A stretch of 64,000 nucleotides of DNA, from the NCBI GenBank assembly GCA_020635905.1, contig JACJYV010000004.1:372001-436000 (forward strand), read 5' to 3'. Numbering within the stretch: position 1 is the stretch's first letter; each line of letters opens with the position of its first letter. Of this stretch, positions 45,071 through 53,026 are shown piece after piece. A model generated the notes under the pieces. It worked only from the letters and a program-made list of their open reading frames with translations. It was not told the origin of the DNA and made no database searches. The position numbers and the translations under genes were made by a program. Source of the stretch: Bacteroidia bacterium (GTDB lineage: Bacteria > Bacteroidota > Bacteroidia > J057 > JADKCL01).

Positions 45071-46231
45071 TCAGATTCCCAGGTAGGGATTCAGCCAACC
45101 ACTGGGCTCTGCCTTTTCGAAGATTTTTTTCTCCTCGGCCAGCATTTCCTCCAGATTTCCCGGGGCTTCAAGCTCTGCCTCGAAAGCCTGTTCCCAATTT
45201 CCATTATGGTAACGTGAACGAAACAGAAATTGGCTGGGATCAGTAGTTTGATTTGGATTGTTGAAATGGAGATTTCCTCTGGGGCTTTCTACAGAAACTT
45301 TTGGCAAGGCCGCAGCAATGTCGTCAGCAAAGGGACTCGAAGAGCCAGTCTCAGTGATGGCTTTGGCCAGGAAAAGGCCATTTTCCCAGCCCAGGAGGGA
45401 GTAAAATGTAGCAGGTTTGCCTGTATGCTTTTGAATTTCCTGCTTAAATTTTTCGTTGATTTCTCCTGGAACAGATGGCGCCCAGGACATCCCATGCAAA
45501 ATACCGTCCTGACAAGTTGAATCTTTGAGGAAATCTGGCAAAAACATGGTGCCAATTCCACTCAGGGTGACGCTTTCCAGGATGTTATCCTGAAGAAAGG
45601 TCTCCAGAAAATATTTCCCCTCGTCCCGGCTGAGTACCGCAAATACCTGATCTATGGATTGTTCCCGCAGCATCTCGCGGTAACTGACAAACCCTTCGGG
45701 TTTGGGCATGTACTGATGGGTAAACCAGTTTTGGATTGTTCCCCCGCCATATTCAAACCCACGCAGGTAGGCTGTGGAGAGGTGATAGCCAGAATCGTAA
45801 AACGAGCTGGCAATACTCAGTTTTTTTCTGCCTTCGTCTGCTGCTTTTTTGCCCATGAAGAGGGCTGCCCGGTTTAGTTCAAGGGAATTGCGAAATGCAT
45901 ATTGATCCCGATCGCTTCCCCAGAAGAAATTTTCCCCCAGGTCACTGAAAATGAAGGGGATTTCATTGGCTGAAAAAATGGTCTTGAAAACCGGGAATGC
46001 ATTGCTGCCTCCCAAACCAATAATGGCCGCGGGATCGTGTTGAAGGGCCATTTTTTGGGCCAGATCTGAAATTGTTTTTTCACTTCCTCCCAGTCCCAGG
46101 TCTTCGACCACAATTTCGGGCACAGGCATGTTCAGTGAGGCAAAGGCACTTTTTATTCCGCCAATAAACTCTTTGCCCAGGCGGGGTAAAACATTTGATC
46201 TTGAAGTAATGACTCCTAATTTGATACTCAT
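45071..46231 (-). CDS. Signal-less type 1 substrate-binding-fold protein
   Basis: A 386-residue protein resembling Leu/Ile/Val-type substrate-binding proteins: MSIKLGVITSRSNVLPRLGK, AAIIGLGGSNAFPVFKTIFS, IPFIFSDLGENFFWG, and YSLLGWENGLFLAKAI. The ATG at 46231 fits the family start. A longer in-frame upstream extension lies in non-coding sequence and lacks signal character. With no signal peptide the protein should stay in the cytoplasm, unusual for this fold. No ABC permease or ATPase gene is nearby. It follows five tail-collar genes on the same strand, with a terminator-like hairpin between. Confidence 0.85.
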   Translation of the reverse strand: MSIKLGVITSRSNVLPRLGKEFIGGIKSAFASLNMPVPEIVVEDLGLGGSEKTISDLAQKMALQHDPAAIIGLGGSNAFPVFKTIFSANEIPFIFSDLGENFFWGSDRDQYAFRNSLELNRAALFMGKKAADEGRKKLSIASSFYDSGYHLSTAYLRGFEYGGGTIQNWFTHQYMPKPEGFVSYREMLREQSIDQVFAVLSRDEGKYFLETFLQDNILESVTLSGIGTMFLPDFLKDSTCQDGILHGMSWAPSVPGEINEKFKQEIQKHTGKPATFYSLLGWENGLFLAKAITETGSSSPFADDIAAALPKVSVESPRGNLHFNNPNQTTDPSQFLFRSRYHNGNWEQAFEAELEAPGNLEEMLAEEKKIFEKAEPSGWLNPYLGI

Positions 46232-46254
46232 AGTGGTTTGTGAAGTTAATAAAA

Positions 46255-46288
46255 GAAAAATGGGGAACGGAAACCGTCCCCCATTTTT
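46255..46288 (-). terminator. Hairpin terminator after the tail-collar cluster
   Basis: The perfect stem TGGGGAACGG / CCGTTCCCCA type (46261-46270 with 46274-46283, AAA centre; one mismatch in the G-run) has T-runs on both sides. On the minus strand it could end or attenuate the collar transcript before the 45071 gene. Confidence 0.6.
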
Positions 46289-46301
46289 GTGTGAATCATT
46301 T

Positions 46302-46835
46302 TTATCCTCTGGAGGGGAAAATTCCCTGCAAGGCAATGGAATGATAAATACCCAGATAGGGCTGAATGTTGGTGTGGGGCATGTTGCCTCCGTTATTAGC
46401 AACAGTTACAGCAATCGAATTTGCAAGCCCGTTGGCATTGGCAGAATCCGTGTAGGTATCATCAGGAGCAACTGCAGGAACTGCCCCTTCGGGACTATCC
46501 TGACCACCTGCCTGTTTATTTACCTTGGGGGTGCCGGTTGCACTGTGGTTGTGGGAAGGCATCTCTGTAACGTTAAGCGTGACGGTTTCCACACCTCCTC
46601 TTTGCCCCCAGTTGTAATTGGAGAGCCCGGGACCATGGCCGGGATGGATAGCCACCCGCCCGCGCAGGTCGGGAAGTCCAAAAGTCGTTCTTCCATCGCC
46701 TCCATAGGTAGTGCCAAGGAGTGAGAAAAGAGCTGTGTTTTGGGAAATTGGCAATAACTGGCCGTCACAGAAGGCCCAGCCTCTGGCAGCAAAGTTAAAG
46801 CCGTTCATTTGAATTTGTCCTATAAATGGATTCAT
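46302..46835 (-). CDS. Phage tail collar domain protein, copy 5
   Basis: A 177-residue protein, last of five tandem paralogues. The collar domain opens IGQIQMNGFNFAARGWAFCD and contains GLPDLRGRVAIHPGHGPG and EMPSHNHSATG. The tail is TNIQPYLGIYHSIALQGIFP. Collar-domain proteins form short fibres or trimeric tips in phages; free-standing bacterial relatives are of the microcystin-dependent protein type with unclear roles. It shares the shortened 177-residue form and the YLGIYHSIAL ending with copy 4, its closest relative. The gap to copy 4 is 18 nt. Confidence 0.9.
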   Translation of the reverse strand: MNPFIGQIQMNGFNFAARGWAFCDGQLLPISQNTALFSLLGTTYGGDGRTTFGLPDLRGRVAIHPGHGPGLSNYNWGQRGGVETVTLNVTEMPSHNHSATGTPKVNKQAGGQDSPEGAVPAVAPDDTYTDSANANGLANSIAVTVANNGGNMPHTNIQPYLGIYHSIALQGIFPSRG

Positions 46836-46853
46836 GATGATTTTTTTAAGTGA

Positions 46854-47387
46854 TTAACCTCTGGAGGGAAAAATTCCCTGCAGTGCGATGGAGTGATAAA
46901 TGCCCAGGTAGGGTTGAATGTTGGTGTGGGGCTGGCTTCCGCCTTCATTCCCTACCGTAACTGTTACTGAGTTGGCCAATCCATTTGCATTGGCTGCATC
47001 AGTATAAGTGTCTTGGGTGGCAACTGCGGGAACTGCACCTTCAGGGCTGTCCTGTTGACCAGACTGTGAGTTTACCCTGGGGGTTCCTGTCGCAATGTGA
47101 TTGTGAGAAGGAATTTGGGTAATGTTGAGCGTGACGGTTTCCACCCCGCCTTTCTGTCCCACACGATAATCGCTCAATCCCGGGCCATGGCCGGGATGAA
47201 TTGCCACCCTGCCACGAAGGTCGGGCAAGGCAAAGGTTGTTCTCCCATCGCCGCCGTACATAGTCCCCAAAAGGGAAAATAAGGCGGAATACTGGGAAAT
47301 GGGGAGCAACTGCCCGTCACAGAATGCCCATCCCCTGGGGGGGAAGTTGAAGCCAAACATTTGAATCTGGCCGATAAATGGTTCCAT
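46854..47387 (-). CDS. Phage tail collar domain protein, copy 4
   Basis: A 177-residue paralogue very close to copy 5. The start is MEPFIGQIQMFGFNFPPRGW, then ALPDLRGRVAIHPGHGPG, ITQIPSHNHIATG and the same YLGIYHSIALQGIFPSRG ending. The two differ mainly in the 100-135 region (SQSGQQDSPEGAVPAV against KQAGGQDSPEGAVPAV) and in the strand after it. This points to a recent duplication. No phage capsid, integrase or lysis gene is near, so this is not a prophage remnant by context. Confidence 0.9.
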   Translation of the reverse strand: MEPFIGQIQMFGFNFPPRGWAFCDGQLLPISQYSALFSLLGTMYGGDGRTTFALPDLRGRVAIHPGHGPGLSDYRVGQKGGVETVTLNITQIPSHNHIATGTPRVNSQSGQQDSPEGAVPAVATQDTYTDAANANGLANSVTVTVGNEGGSQPHTNIQPYLGIYHSIALQGIFPSRG

Positions 47388-47408
47388 AATACTAAAATTT
47401 TAAGGTGA

Positions 47409-47969
47409 TTAACTACGTGATGGAAAAATTCCGTACTGGGCAATGCACCAGTTGATCACGAGGAAGGGTTCCATGTTGTTATAAGGGGTTCCTGCTCCGT
47501 TATTGCTGACCACCAGCTGGCTGGTATCCACGGTGACGGAATTGGGGAGTCCCGGAAAGTTTGAAGAATCCGTATAGTTATCGTTGGAGGCAACTGCAGG
47601 TACTGCTCCCACCGGGCTGTCCTGTGCGCCGGCAGATTTATTTACCAGTGGAGTTCCGGTCATGGACCCGCCAAAGGGGTGGGTGTGACTGGGCATACTG
47701 GCTACGGTCAGGGTGGTGGTTTCGCTGCCACTCATTTCGCCGATAACCCGGTTGGTGAGCCCTGGTCCCTGGCCCTGGTGGAGCATCAGACGGCCACGCA
47801 AATCGGGGATTCCGAAAGTGGTGGTACCATTGCCTCCGTAGGTGGTGCCAAGAAGAGAGAAAAGTGCTGTATTGGATGAGATAGCCAATAATTGGCCATC
47901 GCAAGAAAGCCAGCCTTTTGGTGCAAAGCTAAAGCCAAAAGCCTGGATTGTTCCCATAAGTGGATTCAT
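47409..47969 (-). CDS. Phage tail collar domain protein, copy 3
   Basis: A 186-residue paralogue of the longer form. Collar domain: MNPLMGTIQAFGFSFAPKGW, GIPDLRGRLMLHQGQGPG, SMPSHTHPFGGSMTGTP. The middle keeps AGAQDSPVGAVPAV. The end is EPFLVINWCIAQYGIFPSRS, where copies 4 and 5 have YLGIYHSIALQ. The His/Asn turn is SHTH in place of SHNH. The gaps are 21 nt downstream and 26 nt upstream. Confidence 0.9.
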   Translation of the reverse strand: MNPLMGTIQAFGFSFAPKGWLSCDGQLLAISSNTALFSLLGTTYGGNGTTTFGIPDLRGRLMLHQGQGPGLTNRVIGEMSGSETTTLTVASMPSHTHPFGGSMTGTPLVNKSAGAQDSPVGAVPAVASNDNYTDSSNFPGLPNSVTVDTSQLVVSNNGAGTPYNNMEPFLVINWCIAQYGIFPSRS

Positions 47970-47995
47970 AATGATCTTAGTTTAAGGTTGAATAA

Positions 47996-48556
47996 TTAGC
48001 CCCTTGAAGGATAAATACCATAAAGACAAATACACCAGTTGACCACGGTATAGGGTTGCATGTTGTTGACGGATTGATTTCCACCCGTATGGCTGAGCCC
48101 GAGACCGCTGGTGTTGATGATTACTGAATTGGTGAGGCCAGAGGCATTGGCAACAGTTGTGTAATCATCATTGGGAGAAACTGCAGGCACGGCACTGGCA
48201 GGGGAATCCTGCTGACCAGCCGCGCTGTTTACCTGGGCTGTGCCATGTGCGGTGCCGGTTAAGACGTGGTTGTGAGCCGGCATATTATTGACCGTAACCG
48301 TGGTGGTTTCTGTGCCTCCTGGCTGACCAATGGGGCGATCTGTCAGCCCGGGTCCCTGACCCCAGCAGAGGGAAGTTCTGCCGCGCAAATCGGGCAGAGC
48401 AAAGTTGGTGGTTCCGTTTCCTCCGTAATAAGTTCCGATCAGGGAGAAAAGAGCGGAATTTTGGGCAATGGAAATCAACTGCCCGTCACATTTCGCCCAG
48501 TTCCTAGGGGCAAAATTGAATCCAAATGGCTGGATTGTTCCTATAAATGATTGCAT
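47996..48556 (-). CDS. Phage tail collar domain protein, copy 2
   Basis: A 186-residue paralogue: MQSFIGTIQPFGFNFAPRNW, ALPDLRGRTSLCWGQGPG, NMPAHNHVLTGTAHGTAQ and the ending YTVVNWCICLYGIYPSRG. It is the most cysteine-rich copy (two extra Cys in the WCIC and SLCWG segments) and the most diverged around the histidines (PAHNH). Variation concentrated in the loop 75-100 and the C-terminal tip fits tips with different binding targets, an inference from phage fibres. Confidence 0.9.
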   Translation of the reverse strand: MQSFIGTIQPFGFNFAPRNWAKCDGQLISIAQNSALFSLIGTYYGGNGTTNFALPDLRGRTSLCWGQGPGLTDRPIGQPGGTETTTVTVNNMPAHNHVLTGTAHGTAQVNSAAGQQDSPASAVPAVSPNDDYTTVANASGLTNSVIINTSGLGLSHTGGNQSVNNMQPYTVVNWCICLYGIYPSRG

Positions 48557-48580
48557 TTTTTTTCTTGATTTAGGGGTTGA

Positions 48581-49141
48581 TTAGGAGCGTGATGGGAATA
48601 TGCCCTGGGTTGCGATACACCAGTTGATTACCAAAAAAGGCTGCATGTTGTTTACGGGAAAATTTCCCCCGGCAATTCCAATGGTCAGACCCGTGGTATT
48701 AATCTGGATCGAATTGGCCAGGCCGATTGCGTTGGAGGAGTCGGTGTAGCTATCATCAGAAGCAACTGCGGGAACAGCGCCTTCGGGTGAATCCTGTTGA
48801 CCTGCCTGATTATTCACCTGGGGTGTACCTGTGGCAGTTCCTGTGATCAGGTGGTTGTGGGAGGGCAGGTTGGAAATGGTAAGGGTATTGGTTTCACTTC
48901 CCGATTTGCCTCCGAGTTGCCTCGGGGTAAGGCCAGGGCCATTTCCATCGCCCAGGGAGGCCCGGCCTCTCAAATCGGGCAGGGCAAAGGTTGTTCGTCC
49001 GTCACCACCGTAGGTGGTGCCAAGCAGAGAAAATAGCGCTGAGTTTTGGGAGATGGAGAGCAATTGTCCCCAACATTCCATCCACCCTCGGGGGGCGAAA
49101 TTGAATCCAAAGGCCGATATCTGGCCAAGTAATGGTTCCAT
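48581..49141 (-). CDS. Phage tail collar domain protein, copy 1
   Basis: A 186-residue paralogue and the first in transcription order: MEPLLGQISAFGFNFAPRGW, ALPDLRGRASLGDGNGPG, NLPSHNHLITGTATGTP, and ending FLVINWCIATQGIFPSRS. Unlike the others it has MECWGQLL where they carry CDGQLL. All five copies keep the QDSP(E/V/A)xAVPAV block at about residue 115, a cluster-specific mark. An AT-rich stretch of about 360 bp precedes it, probably holding the operon promoter. Confidence 0.9.
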   Translation of the reverse strand: MEPLLGQISAFGFNFAPRGWMECWGQLLSISQNSALFSLLGTTYGGDGRTTFALPDLRGRASLGDGNGPGLTPRQLGGKSGSETNTLTISNLPSHNHLITGTATGTPQVNNQAGQQDSPEGAVPAVASDDSYTDSSNAIGLANSIQINTTGLTIGIAGGNFPVNNMQPFLVINWCIATQGIFPSRS

Positions 49142-49500
49142 AGTTAAGTTTTATTAAGTGAATTTTGAATAAAATATTTGCAGGAATGCCCGTTCAGGGC
49201 ATGGTTGGCGCAGGAAGGGGAGAGGGAAATGAATAGCTTTTCTCTTTCCAAGGGTTTTGCGAAGGTGATTAAAGAGGGTGTCATCAACATTTATTTAAAT
49301 TCATCCAATTCAACCCGGATTCCAGAAGTTTGCCGGGATTGTTTCAGGGATTTTCTATTTAAAAAATTGTTGACCTTTTCTCTTTCAATAATACTAAAAT
49401 TAATTCAATTTTTAGAATCCCGGGGCGGCTAGGATTCAAATTCTTTTAAAATCTGTAAATAATAATTTTCCTTTTCCCTCATAACCAGTTGATATCAGCC
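49142..49500. other. Upstream region of the tail-collar operon, no gene seen
   Basis: AT-rich. I see a small hairpin ATGCCC-GTTCA-GGGCAT at 49186-49202 but no consensus promoter at good spacing on the minus strand. An 84-codon plus-strand frame has no coding features. Confidence 0.4.
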
Positions 49501-49504
49501 TGAA

Positions 49505-49538
49505 AATAAAAAACGTGACCGGAAAAGTCCGGTCACGT
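49505..49538 (-). terminator. Rho-independent terminator of the gene at 49589
   Basis: The perfect 11-bp stem ACGTGACCGGA / TCCGGTCACGT (49513-49523 and 49528-49538) has an AAAG centre. On the minus strand TTTTTTATTTT follows. Confidence 0.9.
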
Positions 49539-49588
49539 CAGGGTTTGCAATTGTTATGTCAGGTTTGCCTCGATTTCAGGGCCTGCGC

Positions 49589-49870
49589 TCAGGCAGCGCG
49601 GCTGGCCCGGTATTTTTCCCGCATCATAAGTTTGCGGTTTTCTTCCCTTTTCAACTCTGCTCTCGCACCCAGCACTCCAAGGGAAATAATTCCTGCTAAA
49701 AGCGCCAGTCCAATCAGGATCAGGGGGCCGTTGCTCAGATGAACAGAAGTTCCGAAAAACCGGGATACGCTTTCGTCTTTCAGCCAGAACATTACCGGGC
49801 CGGCTTTGACTACTGCGAATGAACTTAAGCTAAGGAGCAGGATGGCTACGATGATGATGGGTTTTTTCAT
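49589..49870 (-). CDS. Small membrane protein, two hydrophobic segments
   Basis: A 93-residue protein. A hydrophobic N-terminus (MKKPIIIVAILLLSLSSFAVV, signal peptide or helix) is followed by a short loop, a second helix (GPLILIGLALLAGIISLGVLG, about 48-68) and a strongly basic C-terminal tail (KREENRKLMMREKYRASRAA). It is a single gene with a strong terminator. Family unknown. Confidence 0.8.
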   Translation of the reverse strand: MKKPIIIVAILLLSLSSFAVVKAGPVMFWLKDESVSRFFGTSVHLSNGPLILIGLALLAGIISLGVLGARAELKREENRKLMMREKYRASRAA

Positions 49871-50061
49871 GGCGGTTAATCTTTATGGTTAATAATCTAT
49901 GGTTATAACGACAAACCCCATGCCTGAAGTTGCATTTTGGGCCGAATTGAGCCCTTTTTCCACCTGAGCGGTCAGTATAGCAAGCTGAATGGCCCATTCC
50001 TGAACCTGAACGTCATCTTCCAGGCCCGAACCGTTTTCACAAAACCTGTTGATTTCTTACA

Positions 50062-50095
50062 ACAAAGGCGGTCTTCCTGAGAAAACCGCCTTTGT
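50062..50095 (-). terminator. Hairpin after the copper monooxygenase-like gene
   Basis: ACAAAGGCGGT (50062-50072) pairs with ACCGCCTTTGT (50085-50095), 24 bp beyond the minus-strand stop. The following T-run is poor, so the terminator call is moderate. The rest of 49871-50118 shows nothing else. Confidence 0.55.
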
Positions 50096-50118
50096 CATTG
50101 AGTTTTATTGAAAGAATG

Positions 50119-51792
50119 TTAATCTACCAGCACCATCTTTTTGGTAAAATAATCACCATTCACCCCCAGCCGGGCGAAATATACACCGGTAGCCAGATTA
50201 TATCTGGCAGCATTGACCACCACCTGGTGGGTGCCCGGAGGCTGGTCCTGCAGAGACTCCAAATGGTAGATTTTCCCCGTATAATCCACCAAATCCACCG
50301 TGATTTCTGACGCGGACTTCAGATTATAAGTGAGGGTTGCTTCCTTGTGGGCAGGGTTGGGATAGAGATTAAAGAGGAATGGATTGGCCTCTTCAGGATC
50401 CGTTCCCACCGCACTCTCATCCACGTACAAATAGGTACTCAGCTGCATTTCATCATTGGTGGTCAGACCAAAGGTGACAAAATTATTCGAGGTGTTATTA
50501 TAACTGGTTTCATGGATCAACCCGTACCCCTTGGAAATAAGGTAAAGTGAGTCCCAGGTTCTGACCGCAGGGTGAGTCCAGTTGTAGAAGCCCTGGGGAA
50601 AGGTGTAATCTTCGTTATAGAATCCTTCATAGATCTGATCTCCCTTGGAACCATTGGGATTGCGCACATAAATATCGTAGTCCGTGCCAAATTTGTGGGT
50701 GTGGGACGAGATCATCCAGAGTTTTTTACCATCCCCGCTGAAGTTTTCGGTCATGGTAAGGGTGGTGCTTTGCTGGGGAAACAGGAATAATCCTCCGTTA
50801 TTCTGCAGGTGAGCTTTCATTTCGAGCTTACCAGAGCCCCTGGGCTGATAATACACATTCATATAGAAATCGACCGCCAGAATGGAATCTGTGCTGTAAT
50901 TCTTAATGTGGTAATTCAGGTCGAGCCAGGTGGTTTTGTCCCAGAAATAAGCTGTTCCTTCGGGCAAAACACGGCTTCCATCGAACTGCCAGGCGCCAGT
51001 AAAAGCCTTATTGCCGTCCGTGGCTGTATTCAGAATGCTTACCAAACGCAACCCCTCATCATATTGGGCGGCCGTGGCAGAATCGTCCCAAACAAACAAA
51101 AGGAAGTGGTGAGATTGCCAGTTCATAAAGCCATCAATGCGGCTGACTTCTGAATCGTAAGGAATGCGAAATTTCTCTTTTTTCAGGTATTCAACCTCAT
51201 CGTAATTGCTGGCAGACAGCTTGTCGAGGAATATGGGACCAAGACGGATTTGCTTACCCTGGTTGGCTGCAGGTGGGGCAGGAGGGGTAAGCATGGCCAT
51301 CCCAAGGCCGTTTTTGTAATAATCATAAACCAGGGAGGTATCAAATGCATTGCCGCTTTGGGGAGCGCCCGCCAGGACCCATTGCCTGACCAGTTCCACT
51401 TCATAATCATCCAACGGAGGTGAACCAGAGGTGGGCATTTCGTTGCCTTCGGCAACCTGAAGACCAAAATAGCTGTCCATGTTATTGCCAATCTTACGCA
51501 GCAAAAAGCTGTTGTAAGGATGTCCGGGGTCGATCAGCTTATTTCCTTTGGCATTGGCCGCCGGGTTGGCAGGAGGCTGATTTACCAGGGCATTATAAAC
51601 TGCCGTTTCACTTGCCCCGAGGTCAAACAGAATGGGACTGGAGCCGCCGTGACAGCCTGAACCCGTACAATTTGCCTGTAAAATTTTGTGAACCCTGCTC
51701 CAGGTGGATTGGGCGAAAGCCCCGTTTGTGAACAAGAGAAAAAGGAAGGCTAAGATAATTCCCTTTTCATAACCACGTTGCAATTTTTTCAT
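50119..51792 (-). CDS. Cytochrome c-like plus PHM-type copper monooxygenase, T9SS-exported
   Basis: A 557-residue secreted protein. The ATG at 51792 gives a signal peptide ending GAFAQ (about 28). Residues 30-145 form a cytochrome c-like domain with CTGSGCH, a CX4CH heme site (Cys42, Cys47, His48), and EMP near 118-120 as probable Met ligand. Residues about 160-460 match copper type II, ascorbate-dependent monooxygenases. All six copper ligands of peptidylglycine monooxygenase have counterparts: HH at 228-229, His295, HTH at 364-366, and Met449 in NDEMQL. The C-terminus is a T9SS sorting domain (YPNPAHKEATLTYNL to the end). Substrate unknown. The alpha/beta hydrolase gene lies 44 nt upstream. 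Confidence 0.85.
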   Translation of the reverse strand: MKKLQRGYEKGIILAFLFLLFTNGAFAQSTWSRVHKILQANCTGSGCHGGSSPILFDLGASETAVYNALVNQPPANPAANAKGNKLIDPGHPYNSFLLRKIGNNMDSYFGLQVAEGNEMPTSGSPPLDDYEVELVRQWVLAGAPQSGNAFDTSLVYDYYKNGLGMAMLTPPAPPAANQGKQIRLGPIFLDKLSASNYDEVEYLKKEKFRIPYDSEVSRIDGFMNWQSHHFLLFVWDDSATAAQYDEGLRLVSILNTATDGNKAFTGAWQFDGSRVLPEGTAYFWDKTTWLDLNYHIKNYSTDSILAVDFYMNVYYQPRGSGKLEMKAHLQNNGGLFLFPQQSTTLTMTENFSGDGKKLWMISSHTHKFGTDYDIYVRNPNGSKGDQIYEGFYNEDYTFPQGFYNWTHPAVRTWDSLYLISKGYGLIHETSYNNTSNNFVTFGLTTNDEMQLSTYLYVDESAVGTDPEEANPFLFNLYPNPAHKEATLTYNLKSASEITVDLVDYTGKIYHLESLQDQPPGTHQVVVNAARYNLATGVYFARLGVNGDYFTKKMVLVD

Positions 51793-51836
51793 GTGCTGAA
51801 TTTCTTCAAAAATCTTTAATAAGTCAATGATCCTTT

Positions 51837-52859
51837 TCAACCCTTTGCCCTGGCTAAGGTGTCAGAAGTCAGTCCATTACTCAGGAAAGCTTCCAGATCA
51901 GCCGCGGATTGCTCAGGAATTTCGACCATGGGAATGTGCCCCACTTTTTCGTAAATAACGAGCTTATTATGGGGAATATCTTTGGCAAATCTGTGTGCGT
52001 CTTTGATGTCAATGACCCGGTCTTTGCTTCCCCACATGATCAAAGTGGGGATTTGCACCGTTTGGATGCGTTCAGAATCAGGGGAAATTTCTGTATTGGC
52101 AATCCTGAAAAGTGAAGCCAGATTACCCTCACGGTTGGTCAGAGTGTAGTGCCGTTCGACAAATTCTTTTTTGAGTTTTTTGGGATCTCCATAAGACTGA
52201 CGGATCAGCATTTTGACCAACATTTTGGGCACTCCCGTACGCACCAGGTGCATAATTTTGGGCGAGCTCAGAATTCCCACGCTTGGCGGACGGGTTTCGC
52301 GGGTCACATAGCCAGCTGCATTCAGCAGCGTGAGTTTGTTCACCATGTCCGGGAAATAGGTGCTGAATTCCCAGGCGATCCAACCCCCCAGTGAGTTTCC
52401 CACCAGATTACATTCCTGAATTCCCAACGCCCGCAAAAATTTCTCGATTTTATCAACAAAGAAAGGCACCCCAATCTCAGTTTGAGGCTTGATGGGGTCA
52501 GAAAGGGCAAATCCAGGCATGTCCAGACGAATCACCCGATGCCGGGTGCTCAGGATTCTCACCCAGTCATTCCACACGAATAGGGAAGCCGCCATGCCGT
52601 GCAGGAGAACAATGGGCAGACCTTCCCCGCTGCCTTCGTCGCGGTAATGAATTCTGTAACCGTCGATTTCCACAAAACGGCTTTTGTAGCTCGTCATGCG
52701 CTCATCCACCTCCTCACGGCTCAGAATGTGGCGGCCTTCAATCTGTGTGCGGTTAAGCACACCCAGGGCTGCTTTGATGAATTTTTCAGTGGCAAACCGC
52801 CTGACCGGTCGTTTTTTCAGCCTTTCCCGAATAGCAGGCATGCGATCTCCAAGTGCCAT
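51837..52859 (-). CDS. Alpha/beta hydrolase
   Basis: A 340-residue alpha/beta-fold hydrolase with no signal peptide. The oxyanion region is VLLHGMAASLFVW, the nucleophile elbow is GNSLGG (Ser about 156), the acid lies in MWGSKDRVIDI and the catalytic His in KVGHIPMVEIPE. A 65-residue N-terminal extension rich in Arg/Lys (IRERLKKRPVRRFATEKF) precedes the fold. The substrate is not evident. It is upstream of, and probably co-transcribed with, the copper monooxygenase-like gene. Confidence 0.92.
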   Translation of the reverse strand: MALGDRMPAIRERLKKRPVRRFATEKFIKAALGVLNRTQIEGRHILSREEVDERMTSYKSRFVEIDGYRIHYRDEGSGEGLPIVLLHGMAASLFVWNDWVRILSTRHRVIRLDMPGFALSDPIKPQTEIGVPFFVDKIEKFLRALGIQECNLVGNSLGGWIAWEFSTYFPDMVNKLTLLNAAGYVTRETRPPSVGILSSPKIMHLVRTGVPKMLVKMLIRQSYGDPKKLKKEFVERHYTLTNREGNLASLFRIANTEISPDSERIQTVQIPTLIMWGSKDRVIDIKDAHRFAKDIPHNKLVIYEKVGHIPMVEIPEQSAADLEAFLSNGLTSDTLARAKG

Positions 52860-53026
52860 AATTTTCTGACAGTTTTGTTAAAAGATTAAAATGGTCTGGG
52901 TTTGAGGCTTAAATCTACAATAAAATAAGGTCAATCTTCAATTCAACGGTGGAAAAATCGTCCTGAACGGCAAAAAACATACGCTTGTTTATTTCTAATT
53001 TTACTTTTCGAATTTAACCTGCGAAT

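Noticed and set aside
45071..49141. Prophage remnant
   Set aside because: Only collar-domain genes are present. There are no capsid, portal, terminase, lysis or integrase genes and no attachment-site repeats that I can see.
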